Origin: CAVQCX01 sp963775335 | GTDB lineage: Bacteria > Pseudomonadota > Gammaproteobacteria > Chromatiales > Chromatiaceae | Assembly: GCA_963775335.1 (NCBI GenBank) | Contig: CAVZIJ010000002.1 | Location: 930,001-994,000, forward strand | Direction of reading: 5' to 3' | DNA length: 64,000 nt | In this document: positions 37,529 through 44,662 of the stretch, one piece after another | Layout: each line of letters opens with the position of its first letter | Position numbering within the stretch: the first letter of the stretch is position 1 | The notes under the pieces: model-generated | Database searches by the model: none | The model's input: only the letters and a program-made list of their open reading frames with translations | What the model was told of the DNA's origin: nothing | Made by a program: the position numbers and the translations under genes

Positions 37529-38455
37529 CTAGATCGGCGGCGGCGCCGGCAGCTGGGCGAAGCCCCGGGCCTCCGGGCCGAGCAGGAACTGCCGGAAGGC
37601 CTCGGCCACGGGCGAGAGTCGCTTGCCTTTGCAGTGGACCACGTACCAGTGGCGCAGGATCGGGAAGCCCTCGACGCCCAGGATCGCGAGGCGGCGGGTC
37701 TCGAGCTCCAGCTCCAGGGTGTGGATCGAGACGATGCCGAGCCCCAGCCCCGCCTCCACGGCCTGCTTGATCGCCTCGTTGGACGTCATCTCCATGCCCG
37801 CCTGGAGATGGATGCCACGCTGCTGGAAGAACCGCTCCATGGCGATGCGGGTGCCGGAGGCGAGCTCCCGCACCACGAAGGTCTCTCGCTGGATGCGCGA
37901 CAGGGGGATCGGGCCCGCCTCGCCTATCAAAAGGTGATCCGGCGGCGCCACGATCACCAGGGGGTTCTCCATGAAGGCGGTCGCCTCCAGGTCCAGCCCC
38001 TCCGGCGGCTTGCCCATGATCACCAGGTCGGTCTCGTTGGCCGCCAGCTGATCGAGCAGGCTCTTGCGGTTGGTCACGTCCAGACTGAAGCCGGCGCCCT
38101 CGTGGGCCCGGGAGAAGGCGGCCAGCAGCCGGGTGGCGAACGAGTTGGCGGTAGTGGCCACGCTGATCCGCAGGCGCCCGCGGCGCAGCCCCTTGAGCGC
38201 CGTGATCACCTCCTCGGCCTCACGCAGCTGCTGGCTGATGGCCTGGCTGTAATGAGCCATCTCCCGCCCGGCCTCGGTGAGGTGAATGCGCTTGCCGAGC
38301 TTCTCGAACAGCGGCAAACCCAAGGCCTCCTCCAGCTGGCGTACCTGCATGGAGACCGCCGGCTGGCTCAGGTGCAGCTGCTCGGCCGCGCGCGTATAGC
38401 TGAGGGTTCGGGCCACATGCTCGAAGACCCGCAGCTGTCTGAGTGTGACGTGCAT
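37529..38455 (-). CDS. cbbR: CbbR, LysR-type regulator of the cbb operon
   Basis: LysR-family activator divergent from cbbL, the normal arrangement for CbbR. The 308-residue protein starts MHVTLRQLRVFEHVARTLSY, has the winged helix-turn-helix TRAAEQLHLSQPAVSMQVRQL at 21-41, and a LysR substrate-binding domain (RGRLRISVATTANSFATRLL onwards) of the usual length. CbbR proteins sense metabolites such as RuBP, NADPH or PEP; the ligand here cannot be read from sequence. Two palindromes in the intergenic region are probable binding sites. Confidence 0.93.
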   Translation of the reverse strand: MHVTLRQLRVFEHVARTLSYTRAAEQLHLSQPAVSMQVRQLEEALGLPLFEKLGKRIHLTEAGREMAHYSQAISQQLREAEEVITALKGLRRGRLRISVATTANSFATRLLAAFSRAHEGAGFSLDVTNRKSLLDQLAANETDLVIMGKPPEGLDLEATAFMENPLVIVAPPDHLLIGEAGPIPLSRIQRETFVVRELASGTRIAMERFFQQRGIHLQAGMEMTSNEAIKQAVEAGLGLGIVSIHTLELELETRRLAILGVEGFPILRHWYVVHCKGKRLSPVAEAFRQFLLGPEARGFAQLPAPPPI

Positions 38456-38507
38456 GGATCCTTTCCTTCCCGACCTCCGGGTCGCCGGGGGCCCCAGCGA
38501 ACGATGA

Positions 38508-38541
38508 TTATAAACGTTTACTTATCTTGATCATCAAGATA
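38508..38541. promoter_or_regulatory. Probable CbbR operator between cbbR and cbbL
   Basis: Two adjacent palindromes lie in an AT-rich island of an otherwise GC-rich region. TAAACGTTTA (38511-38520) is perfect, and with its left flank gives TTA-N7-TTA, matching the TNA-N7-TNA pattern described for CbbR sites. TATCTTGATCATCAAGATA (38523-38541) is a perfect 9-1-9 inverted repeat. Downstream, TAATTA near 38551 could be a -10 for cbbL with TTGATC inside the second palindrome as -35 (18-bp spacer), so the operator would overlap the promoter. Confidence 0.65.
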
Positions 38542-38702
38542 TTTGACTGTTAATTATGCTTCGGACGCCGAATAATGCCCCGGCGGCTGGGCGAAGTCCC
38601 GCCGCAAGCAGCGGCCGCCGCACCAGCGGCGATCACCGCGGGCCAGCGCCCACGGCGCCGACAGCTGATCTAGACCCATCCTTCACAGGAGGACTACGGA
38701 AC

Positions 38703-40127
38703 ATGGCCAAGACTTACCACGCGGGCGTCAAAGAGTACCGCGAGACTTATTGGATGCCCGACTACACGCCGAAGGACACCGACATCCTGGCGTGCTTCAA
38801 GATCACCCCGCAGCCCGGCGTACCGCGGGAAGAGGCCGCGGCCGCTGTGGCCGCCGAGTCCTCCACCGGCACCTGGACCACGGTCTGGACCGACCTGCTG
38901 ACCGATCTCGACTACTACAAGGGCCGCGCCTACGCCATCGAGGACGTGCCGGGCGACGATACCTGCTTCTACGCCTTCATCGCCTACCCGATCGACCTGT
39001 TCGAAGAGGGCTCGGTGGTCAACGTGTTCACCTCCCTGGTGGGCAACGTGTTCGGCTTCAAGGCCATCCGCGCCCTGCGTCTGGAGGACGTGCGCTTCCC
39101 GATCGCCTACGTCATGACCTGCAACGGCCCACCCAACGGCATCCAGGTCGAGCGCGACAAGATGAACAAGTACGGCCGCCCGCTGCTCGGCTGCACCATC
39201 AAGCCCAAGCTCGGCCTGTCGGCCAAGAACTACGGCCGCGCCTGCTACGAGGGTCTGCGCGGCGGTCTGGACTTCACCAAGGACGACGAGAACGTCAACT
39301 CCCAGCCCTTCATGCGCTGGAACCACCGCTTCGACTTCGTCATGGAGGCCATCCACAAGGCCGAGGCCGAGACCGGCGAGCGCAAGGGCCATTACCTGAA
39401 CGTTACCGCGCCGACCCCGGAAGAGATGTACAAGCGCGCCGAGTACGCCAAGTCCCTGGGCGCCCCCATCATCATGCACGACTACATCACCGGCGGCTTC
39501 TGCGCCAACACCGGCCTGGCCCAGTGGTGCCGCGACAACGGCCTGCTGCTGCACATCCACCGCGCCATGCACGCCGTGCTCGACCGCAATCCGCACCACG
39601 GTATCCACTTCCGCGTGCTGACCAAGATCCTGCGCCTGTCGGGCGGCGACCACCTGCACACGGGCACTGTGGTGGGCAAGCTGGAGGGCGACCGTGAGGC
39701 CACCCTGGGCTGGATCGATCTGCTGCGCGAGCCCTACGTGAAGGAAGACCGCAGCCGCGGCATCTTCTTCGATCAGGACTGGGGCGCCATGCCCGGTGCC
39801 TTCGCGGTCGCCTCCGGCGGTATCCACGTCTGGCACATGCCGGCTCTGGTCACCATCTTCGGCGACGACTCGGTGCTGCAGTTCGGTGGCGGGACCCTGG
39901 GCCACCCCTGGGGCAACGCGGCCGGCGCCGCAGCCAACCGCGTAGCGCTCGAGGCCTGCGTCGAGGACCGTAACAAGAACGGTGCGGAAGGCCTGGAGAA
40001 GCGCGGCAACGACGTGCTGCGTCAGGCAGCCAAGTCCAGTCCCGAGCTGGCCGCGGCCATGGAGACCTGGAAAGAGATCAAGTTCGAGTTCGACACCGTC
40101 GACAAGCTCGACGTGGCGCACAAGTAA
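38703..40127 (+). CDS. cbbL: RuBisCO large subunit, form IA
   Basis: Catalytic subunit of ribulose-1,5-bisphosphate carboxylase/oxygenase. The 474-residue chain has the catalytic TIKPKLGLS (Lys167), the carbamylation site GLDFTKDDE (Lys193, Asp195, Glu196 as metal ligands), HIHRAMHAV, RLSGGDHLHTGTVVGKLEG (loop 6 lysine) and GGTLGHPWGNAAGA. Presence of cbbS, cbbQ and cbbO with cbbR upstream, and the absence of carboxysome genes, indicate the non-carboxysomal IA(q) type. The ATG at 38703 follows AGGAGG; an upstream in-frame ATG at 38556 lies in the promoter region and is rejected. Confidence 0.98.
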   Translation: MAKTYHAGVKEYRETYWMPDYTPKDTDILACFKITPQPGVPREEAAAAVAAESSTGTWTTVWTDLLTDLDYYKGRAYAIEDVPGDDTCFYAFIAYPIDLFEEGSVVNVFTSLVGNVFGFKAIRALRLEDVRFPIAYVMTCNGPPNGIQVERDKMNKYGRPLLGCTIKPKLGLSAKNYGRACYEGLRGGLDFTKDDENVNSQPFMRWNHRFDFVMEAIHKAEAETGERKGHYLNVTAPTPEEMYKRAEYAKSLGAPIIMHDYITGGFCANTGLAQWCRDNGLLLHIHRAMHAVLDRNPHHGIHFRVLTKILRLSGGDHLHTGTVVGKLEGDREATLGWIDLLREPYVKEDRSRGIFFDQDWGAMPGAFAVASGGIHVWHMPALVTIFGDDSVLQFGGGTLGHPWGNAAGAAANRVALEACVEDRNKNGAEGLEKRGNDVLRQAAKSSPELAAAMETWKEIKFEFDTVDKLDVAHK

Positions 40128-40135
40128 TCGTTTCC

Positions 40136-40280
40136 TGGAACCGCAAAGGCGCAAAGGACGCCAAGAGCACCGAAAGGTTTTCGACGCGGCCGGCGCGCGG
40201 AGCGAGCGAGAAACAAGTCTTCAAATTGAGCCATGAACCGCAAACCGAGTGCCAAACTACCTGCGCGCCTTTGCGGTTCA
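40136..40280. repeat. Inverted-repeat element 1 (between cbbL and cbbS)
   Basis: 145-bp element. Left end GAACCGCAAAGGCGCAAAG continues to GGACGCCAAGA; the right end GCGCCTTTGCGGTTC (40265-40279) is the complement of the left end's first 15 bases. It lies between cbbL stop and the cbbS ribosome site. No gene inside. A partial internal copy of the end (GAACCGCAAA) occurs at 40234. Same family as the elements at 40719, 41715 and 51984. Confidence 0.8.
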
Positions 40281-40296
40281 TCCTGAGGAAAATGCA

Positions 40297-40653
40297 ATGA
40301 GCGAAATGCAGGACTACAAGTCGAGCCTGGAGGATGTCTCCAGCCGGAAGTTCGAGACCTTCTCCTATCTGCCGGAGATGACCCCGGAGCAGATACGCGC
40401 GCAGGTCAAGTACATCGTCTCCAAGGGCTGGAACCCGGCCATCGAGCACACCGAGCCCCACAACGCCACCAGCCACTACTGGTACATGTGGAAGCTGCCC
40501 ATGTTCGGCGAGACCGACGTGGACCGCATCCTGGCCGAGGCCGAGGCCTGCCACAAGGCCCACCCGGACAACCACGTGCGCCTGATCGGCTTCGACAACT
40601 ACGCCCAGTCCAAGGGCGCCGAGATGGTGATCTTTCGCGGCAAGCCGGTCTGA
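40297..40653 (+). CDS. cbbS: RuBisCO small subunit, form IA
   Basis: Small subunit capping the L8S8 holoenzyme. The 118-residue protein starts MSEMQDYKSSLEDVSSRKFE and has the family signatures SYLPEMTPEQIRAQVKYI, GWNPAIEHTEP, YWYMWKLPMFGETD and HVRLIGFDNYAQSKG. TGAGGA lies upstream of the ATG at 40297. The open frame reaches back to 40249, but that part is translated from the repeat element. Confidence 0.97.
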   Translation: MSEMQDYKSSLEDVSSRKFETFSYLPEMTPEQIRAQVKYIVSKGWNPAIEHTEPHNATSHYWYMWKLPMFGETDVDRILAEAEACHKAHPDNHVRLIGFDNYAQSKGAEMVIFRGKPV

Positions 40654-40682
40654 TCGAGCGACCGGCTCTGCCCTGAGCGCCA

Positions 40683-40715
40683 GCCCCTGCTCCGTTATTC
40701 GGGGCAGGGGCTTTT
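40683..40715 (+). terminator. Rho-independent terminator after cbbS
   Basis: GCCCCTGC (40683-40690) pairs with GCAGGGGC (40704-40711), with a further CCG/CGG pairing inside the loop, and TTTT follows. It starts 30 bases after the cbbS stop and precedes cbbQ, so it should lower cbbQO expression relative to cbbLS. Confidence 0.8.
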
Positions 40716-40718
40716 CTG

Positions 40719-40871
40719 GAACCGCGAAGGCGCAAAGGACGCCAAGAATAGCGGCGGTCCTTTCGCATGCGGGACCGGACGTGGGCTTGAGCGCGAGACC
40801 TCTATGCATTTGATGAACCGCGACACCAACTGCTCTTTGCGCTCTTTGCGCTCTTTGCGCCTTGGCGGTTC
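40719..40871. repeat. Inverted-repeat element 2 (between cbbS and cbbQ)
   Basis: 153-bp element. Left end GAACCGCGAAGGCGCAAAG followed by GACGCCAAGAA; right end GCGCCTTGGCGGTTC finishing at 40871. Just inside the right end is a tandem CTCTTTGCG repeat (three copies). No gene inside; the cbbQ ribosome site (GAAGG) lies just beyond. Confidence 0.8.
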
Positions 40872-40898
40872 AAATCGATTTTCACGAAGGCGATTCCC

Positions 40899-41705
40899 AT
40901 GAGCGACATCGACCCCGAGCAATACCTGATCAAGAGCGAGCCCTACTACCGTGCCGTGGCCAACGAAATCGCCATGTACGAGGCGGCGTACGCGGCACGC
41001 ATGCCGGTCATGCTCAAGGGCCCCACCGGCTGCGGCAAGTCGCGCTTCGTCGAATACATGGCCTGGAAGCTCAAGAAGCCGTTGATCACCGTGGCCTGCA
41101 ACGAGGACATGACCGCCTCCGACCTGGTCGGGCGCTTCCTGCTCGACATCAACGGCACCCGATGGCAGGACGGCCCGCTGACCGTGGCTGCGCGCATCGG
41201 CGCGATCTGCTACCTGGACGAGGTGGTCGAGGCACGCCAGGACACCACCGTGGTGATCCACCCACTGACCGACCACCGCCGGGTGCTGCCCCTGGAGAAG
41301 AAGGGCGAGCTGGTCCATGCCCACACTGACTTCCAGATCGTGATCTCCTACAACCCCGGTTACCAGTCGCTGATGAAGGACCTCAAGCAGTCCACCAAGC
41401 AGCGCTTCGGCGGCCTGGATTTCGCCTACCCGGGGGCCCGGACCGAGACCGAGATTGTCGCCCACGAAGGCGGTGTGGATACCGAGCTGGCCGAGAAGCT
41501 GGTCCAGGTCGCCCACCGCTCGCGCAACCTCAAGGGCCATGGCCTGGACGAGGGCATGTCCACGCGCCTGCTGGTCTATGCCGCGCAACTGATCGGCAAG
41601 GGCGTAGACCCCCAGGCCGCTTGCCAGATGGCCCTGGTGACCCCGCTCACCGACGATCCGGACATGCGCGATACCCTGAGCGCAGCAGTGAATACATATT
41701 TTTAA
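40899..41705 (+). CDS. cbbQ: CbbQ, MoxR-type AAA+ ATPase subunit of RuBisCO activase
   Basis: Hexameric ATPase which, with CbbO, removes inhibitory sugar phosphates from RuBisCO. The 268-residue protein has Walker A GPTGCGKS at 41-48, Walker B ICYLDEV with Asp107-Glu108, the VISYNPGYQS sensor 1 segment and the STKQRFGGLDF arginine-finger region. It resembles NorQ as expected for this family. It belongs with cbbL, cbbS and cbbO but is separated from both neighbours by inserted repeat elements. Confidence 0.96.
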   Translation: MSDIDPEQYLIKSEPYYRAVANEIAMYEAAYAARMPVMLKGPTGCGKSRFVEYMAWKLKKPLITVACNEDMTASDLVGRFLLDINGTRWQDGPLTVAARIGAICYLDEVVEARQDTTVVIHPLTDHRRVLPLEKKGELVHAHTDFQIVISYNPGYQSLMKDLKQSTKQRFGGLDFAYPGARTETEIVAHEGGVDTELAEKLVQVAHRSRNLKGHGLDEGMSTRLLVYAAQLIGKGVDPQAACQMALVTPLTDDPDMRDTLSAAVNTYF

Positions 41706-41714
41706 TTCAAGCTG

Positions 41715-42168
41715 GAACCGCAAAGGCGCAAAGGACGCAAAGACGTCTCTTATGGATCCGGACGCGCGCCTTGAGCATCTTGCCCACGAGACAATTGGCG
41801 CGGCGATCGAGGTTCACCGAATTCTTGGCCCAGGGTTTCTGGAAAGTGTTTACGAAGCGGCGCTGGCGGTCGAGCTCGAAAGCAGACATCTGGCATTTCA
41901 GCGCCAAGTCCCGGTGGGCATTGTGTACAAAGGCGTCACAGTGGGGGAATCGCGTCTGGACCTGTTGGTCGGAGAAAAGCTCGTGGTGGAGCTCAAGGCC
42001 GTCGACGCCCTGTTGCCGATCCACAAGGCCCAGATCATTTCGTACTTGAAGGCACTGAATTCGCCGCTCGGGCTGCTGATCAACTTCAAGGTCGAAGTGT
42101 TGCGGCAGGGTATCCAGCGGATCATCCTGACAAAGTAATCCTTTGCGTCCTTTGCGCCTTGGCGGTTC
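41715..42168. mobile_element. Inverted-repeat element 3 carrying a GxxExxY gene (putative cassette)
   Basis: 454-bp unit bounded by the left end GAACCGCAAAGGCGCAAAG (then GACGCAAAGA) and the complementary right end GCGCCTTGGCGGTTC, preceded by CTTTGCGTCCTTT. The two ends match over about 28 of 30 bases. The 387-bp gene inside fills nearly all the space between them, with stop and start codons within about 15 bases of the repeats. No transposase is encoded. I infer a transferred cassette; no empty-site comparison is possible here. Confidence 0.65.
41752..42138 (+). CDS. GxxExxY family protein (PD-(D/E)xK nuclease-like)
   Basis: Member of the widespread GxxExxY family, assigned to the PD-(D/E)xK nuclease superfamily; its function is not known to me. 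The 128-residue protein has the name-giving motif in GPGFLESVY (Gly28, Glu31, Tyr34), then Asp70 in SRLDLLVG and Glu80-x-Lys82 in VVELKAV, a complete D...ExK site. It interrupts cbbQ-cbbO, has no link to CO2 fixation, and is framed by inverted repeats, so it is probably a passenger or driver of the element. Its weak ribosome site lies inside the left repeat. Confidence 0.88.
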   Translation: MDPDARLEHLAHETIGAAIEVHRILGPGFLESVYEAALAVELESRHLAFQRQVPVGIVYKGVTVGESRLDLLVGEKLVVELKAVDALLPIHKAQIISYLKALNSPLGLLINFKVEVLRQGIQRIILTK

Positions 42169-42171
42169 AAG

Positions 42172-44553
42172 ATGACCATCGACTTCAGCGAATACGTCTC
42201 CTGCCTCAAGACCGACCCGGACCATGAGCACCGGCAGGCCCTGGAGTCCTCCTACCACGAGGCGGGCCGGGTCATGTCGCCCCAGGGGCTTGACCACTAC
42301 CTGACCGGCATGAAGGCCATGTGCGCCCTGAACAAGGGCGAGGACCTGATCCTGACCTACGTGCAGGAGATGCCCCGCGTGGCCAAGGAGGTGGGCGAGG
42401 ACATCATCCCGGAGGTGGTCGGCTCACTGATGAAGCTCGCCTCCCACACCTCCGGCACGGTGATCACCCTGGTCATGGGCAACCTGCCCCTGGCCGCCCA
42501 GCGTCTGGGCGACGCCGAGGTGCTGCGCGGCTATCTCAACCTGCTGCACCAGCTGGCCGGCAAGGCGCCGCGGGGCCTGCGCCCGATGATGGAGAACATG
42601 GACGAGCTGCTCTCCAAGCTCACCCTGGGCGGGCTGCGCCGCTGGGCGCTCTGGGGCGCCCAGGCCCATGCCCGGGACCTGGACGGACAGATGGCCTACT
42701 TCGGGCTGAAGACCGAATCGGCCCGCGCAGTGCTGCAGAAGGAGCGCCGCGGCACCCTGTTCGTCGACAACCAGCGCAGGCTCAACTTCTACCTGCGCGC
42801 CCTCTGGGCCCGGGCGTTCTTCATGCGCCCCACCTCCGGAGACTATGAGACCCGCCAGGGCCTGAGACCCTTCATCGAGGACTTCCAGATCCACCTGCCG
42901 GACGCCTTCGACCGCTTCCGCGGCATCAAGGGCATAGAGATCTACCGGGCCGCCGCGGCCCATTGCGCGGCGCACATGGTCTACACACGCGAGCCGATCA
43001 GCGCCGAGCAGCTCAGCCCGGCGCAGATGAAGCTCATCGAGCTGTTCGAGGACGCGCGCATCGAGCACCTGGCGGTCCGCGAGTTCCCGGGCCTGAAGAA
43101 GCTCTGGCTGAGCTTCTTCACCGCGCCCCTGACCCCGGACGACGAGGCGAGCGAGCTGCACCCCATCATGGACCTGATGATGCGCATGGCCCAAGCCCTG
43201 CTGGACGAGGGCTATCGCGACGAGGAGCCGCTGATCAACGCAAGCGCCGCCGCATTCCGTGCCGCGCTGGCCGAGCGCCCCCAGGACAATCGCATCAGCT
43301 GGGACGCCGGCGTGACCTTCTACAACGCGCTGATCCGCAAGGTCGCCCTGCCCAACCTGCGCGTCCTGGAGAGCTGGCCCCTGCCCTACCGGGACGACAA
43401 CCGCTACGTCTGGGCGTTCAGCGAGAACCTGTTCCTGGAGCGCGGCCTCGACTACCTGCCGGCGCATCACAAGCAGGTACGCAGGTACGTGTCGGCCATG
43501 GAGATGGCCAACGAGGTGGACTGCGAATTCGCCGGCGACGACGCCCAGGAGATCTGGACCTGCGCCACCGAGCTCTTCCCCTACGAGGACCAGGGCGTCA
43601 GCTACAACGAGATGTGGGGCAAGGAGCCGGTCTCGGAGCCCTATCACTACGACGAGTGGGATTACCAGGTCCAGCTCGCCCGCCCGGAATGGGCCACGGT
43701 GGTCGAGCGGCGCCAGCCCAAGGGCGACCCGCAGCTGATGGATGCGATCCTCACCAAGCACAAGCCCGTCGCCTCGCGCATCCGCCACCTGATCGACGCG
43801 CTGCAGCCCCAGGGCATCGTGCGCCGGCGCGGCTACGAGGAAGGCGAGGAGCTGGATCTGAACGCAGCGGTGCGCGCCATGATCGACATCCGCCGCGGCA
43901 TCATGCCCGACCCGCGCATCAACATCCGTATCACCCGCCACATCCGCGACCTGTCCATCGTGGTGCTGATGGACCTGTCCGAATCGACTAACACGAAGGT
44001 GGGGGTGAAGGAGGGGGAGCCGGGTTACGAGGAGGCATCGAGCGTGCTCGATCTGACCCGCGAGTCCACCGGCCTGCTAGCCTGGGCGATCGATTCCATC
44101 GGCGACAACTTTGCCGTGCACGGCTTCGCTTCGGACGGCCGCCACGATGTGCAGTACTACCGTTTCAAGGACTTCCAGCAGCCCTACGACGACGAGGCCA
44201 AGTCGCGCCTGGCGGGCATGAAGGGCGGGCTGTCCACGCGCATGGGGGCCGCATTGCGCCACGCGGGATGGCACCTGACCCAGCAGCCCGCGCAGAAGCG
44301 GCTCGTGCTGCTGATCACCGACGGCGAGCCCGCCGACATCGACGAGCGCGATCCCCAATACCTGCGCCACGATGCCAAGAAGGCGGTCGAGGACCTGGCC
44401 ATGATGGGCATCTATACCTATTGCCTGACCCTGGATCCCCAGGCCGACCGCTACGTGGCCAGGATCTTCGGCGAGAACAACTACTCGATCGTGGACAATG
44501 TGGAGCGGCTGCCGGAGAGATTGCCGGCGGTGTTTGCGGCGCTGACTGGCTGA
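42172..44553 (+). CDS. cbbO: CbbO, von Willebrand A-domain subunit of RuBisCO activase
   Basis: Adaptor that couples the CbbQ hexamer to RuBisCO through a C-terminal VWA domain. The 793-residue product has a long helical N-terminal part and a VWA domain with the metal-ion site VLMDLSEST (Asp601), followed by GGLSTRMGAALRHAGWHL and LLITDGEPADIDERD. The ATG lies three bases after the right end of element 3, and no normal ribosome site survives ahead of it. A GC hairpin (44595-44621) without T tract follows the gene. Confidence 0.95.
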   Translation: MTIDFSEYVSCLKTDPDHEHRQALESSYHEAGRVMSPQGLDHYLTGMKAMCALNKGEDLILTYVQEMPRVAKEVGEDIIPEVVGSLMKLASHTSGTVITLVMGNLPLAAQRLGDAEVLRGYLNLLHQLAGKAPRGLRPMMENMDELLSKLTLGGLRRWALWGAQAHARDLDGQMAYFGLKTESARAVLQKERRGTLFVDNQRRLNFYLRALWARAFFMRPTSGDYETRQGLRPFIEDFQIHLPDAFDRFRGIKGIEIYRAAAAHCAAHMVYTREPISAEQLSPAQMKLIELFEDARIEHLAVREFPGLKKLWLSFFTAPLTPDDEASELHPIMDLMMRMAQALLDEGYRDEEPLINASAAAFRAALAERPQDNRISWDAGVTFYNALIRKVALPNLRVLESWPLPYRDDNRYVWAFSENLFLERGLDYLPAHHKQVRRYVSAMEMANEVDCEFAGDDAQEIWTCATELFPYEDQGVSYNEMWGKEPVSEPYHYDEWDYQVQLARPEWATVVERRQPKGDPQLMDAILTKHKPVASRIRHLIDALQPQGIVRRRGYEEGEELDLNAAVRAMIDIRRGIMPDPRINIRITRHIRDLSIVVLMDLSESTNTKVGVKEGEPGYEEASSVLDLTRESTGLLAWAIDSIGDNFAVHGFASDGRHDVQYYRFKDFQQPYDDEAKSRLAGMKGGLSTRMGAALRHAGWHLTQQPAQKRLVLLITDGEPADIDERDPQYLRHDAKKAVEDLAMMGIYTYCLTLDPQADRYVARIFGENNYSIVDNVERLPERLPAVFAALTG

Positions 44554-44662
44554 GCACACAGCCATCCATGGCGGGGCCCGAGAGGCAAGGGCCGGCCCGG
44601 GCTAGTTTGTCCAACCCGGGCGGCGACAGTAAGCTGAGTGCTCTGAGGTCAGACCCTGTCCC

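Noticed and set aside
37279..37532. Small plus-strand genes downstream of cbbR
   Set aside because: Open frames are a by-product of high GC; no start context or similarity was seen.
44595..44621. Terminator after cbbO
   Set aside because: A seven-bp GC stem is present but there is no T tract; kept only as a remark.
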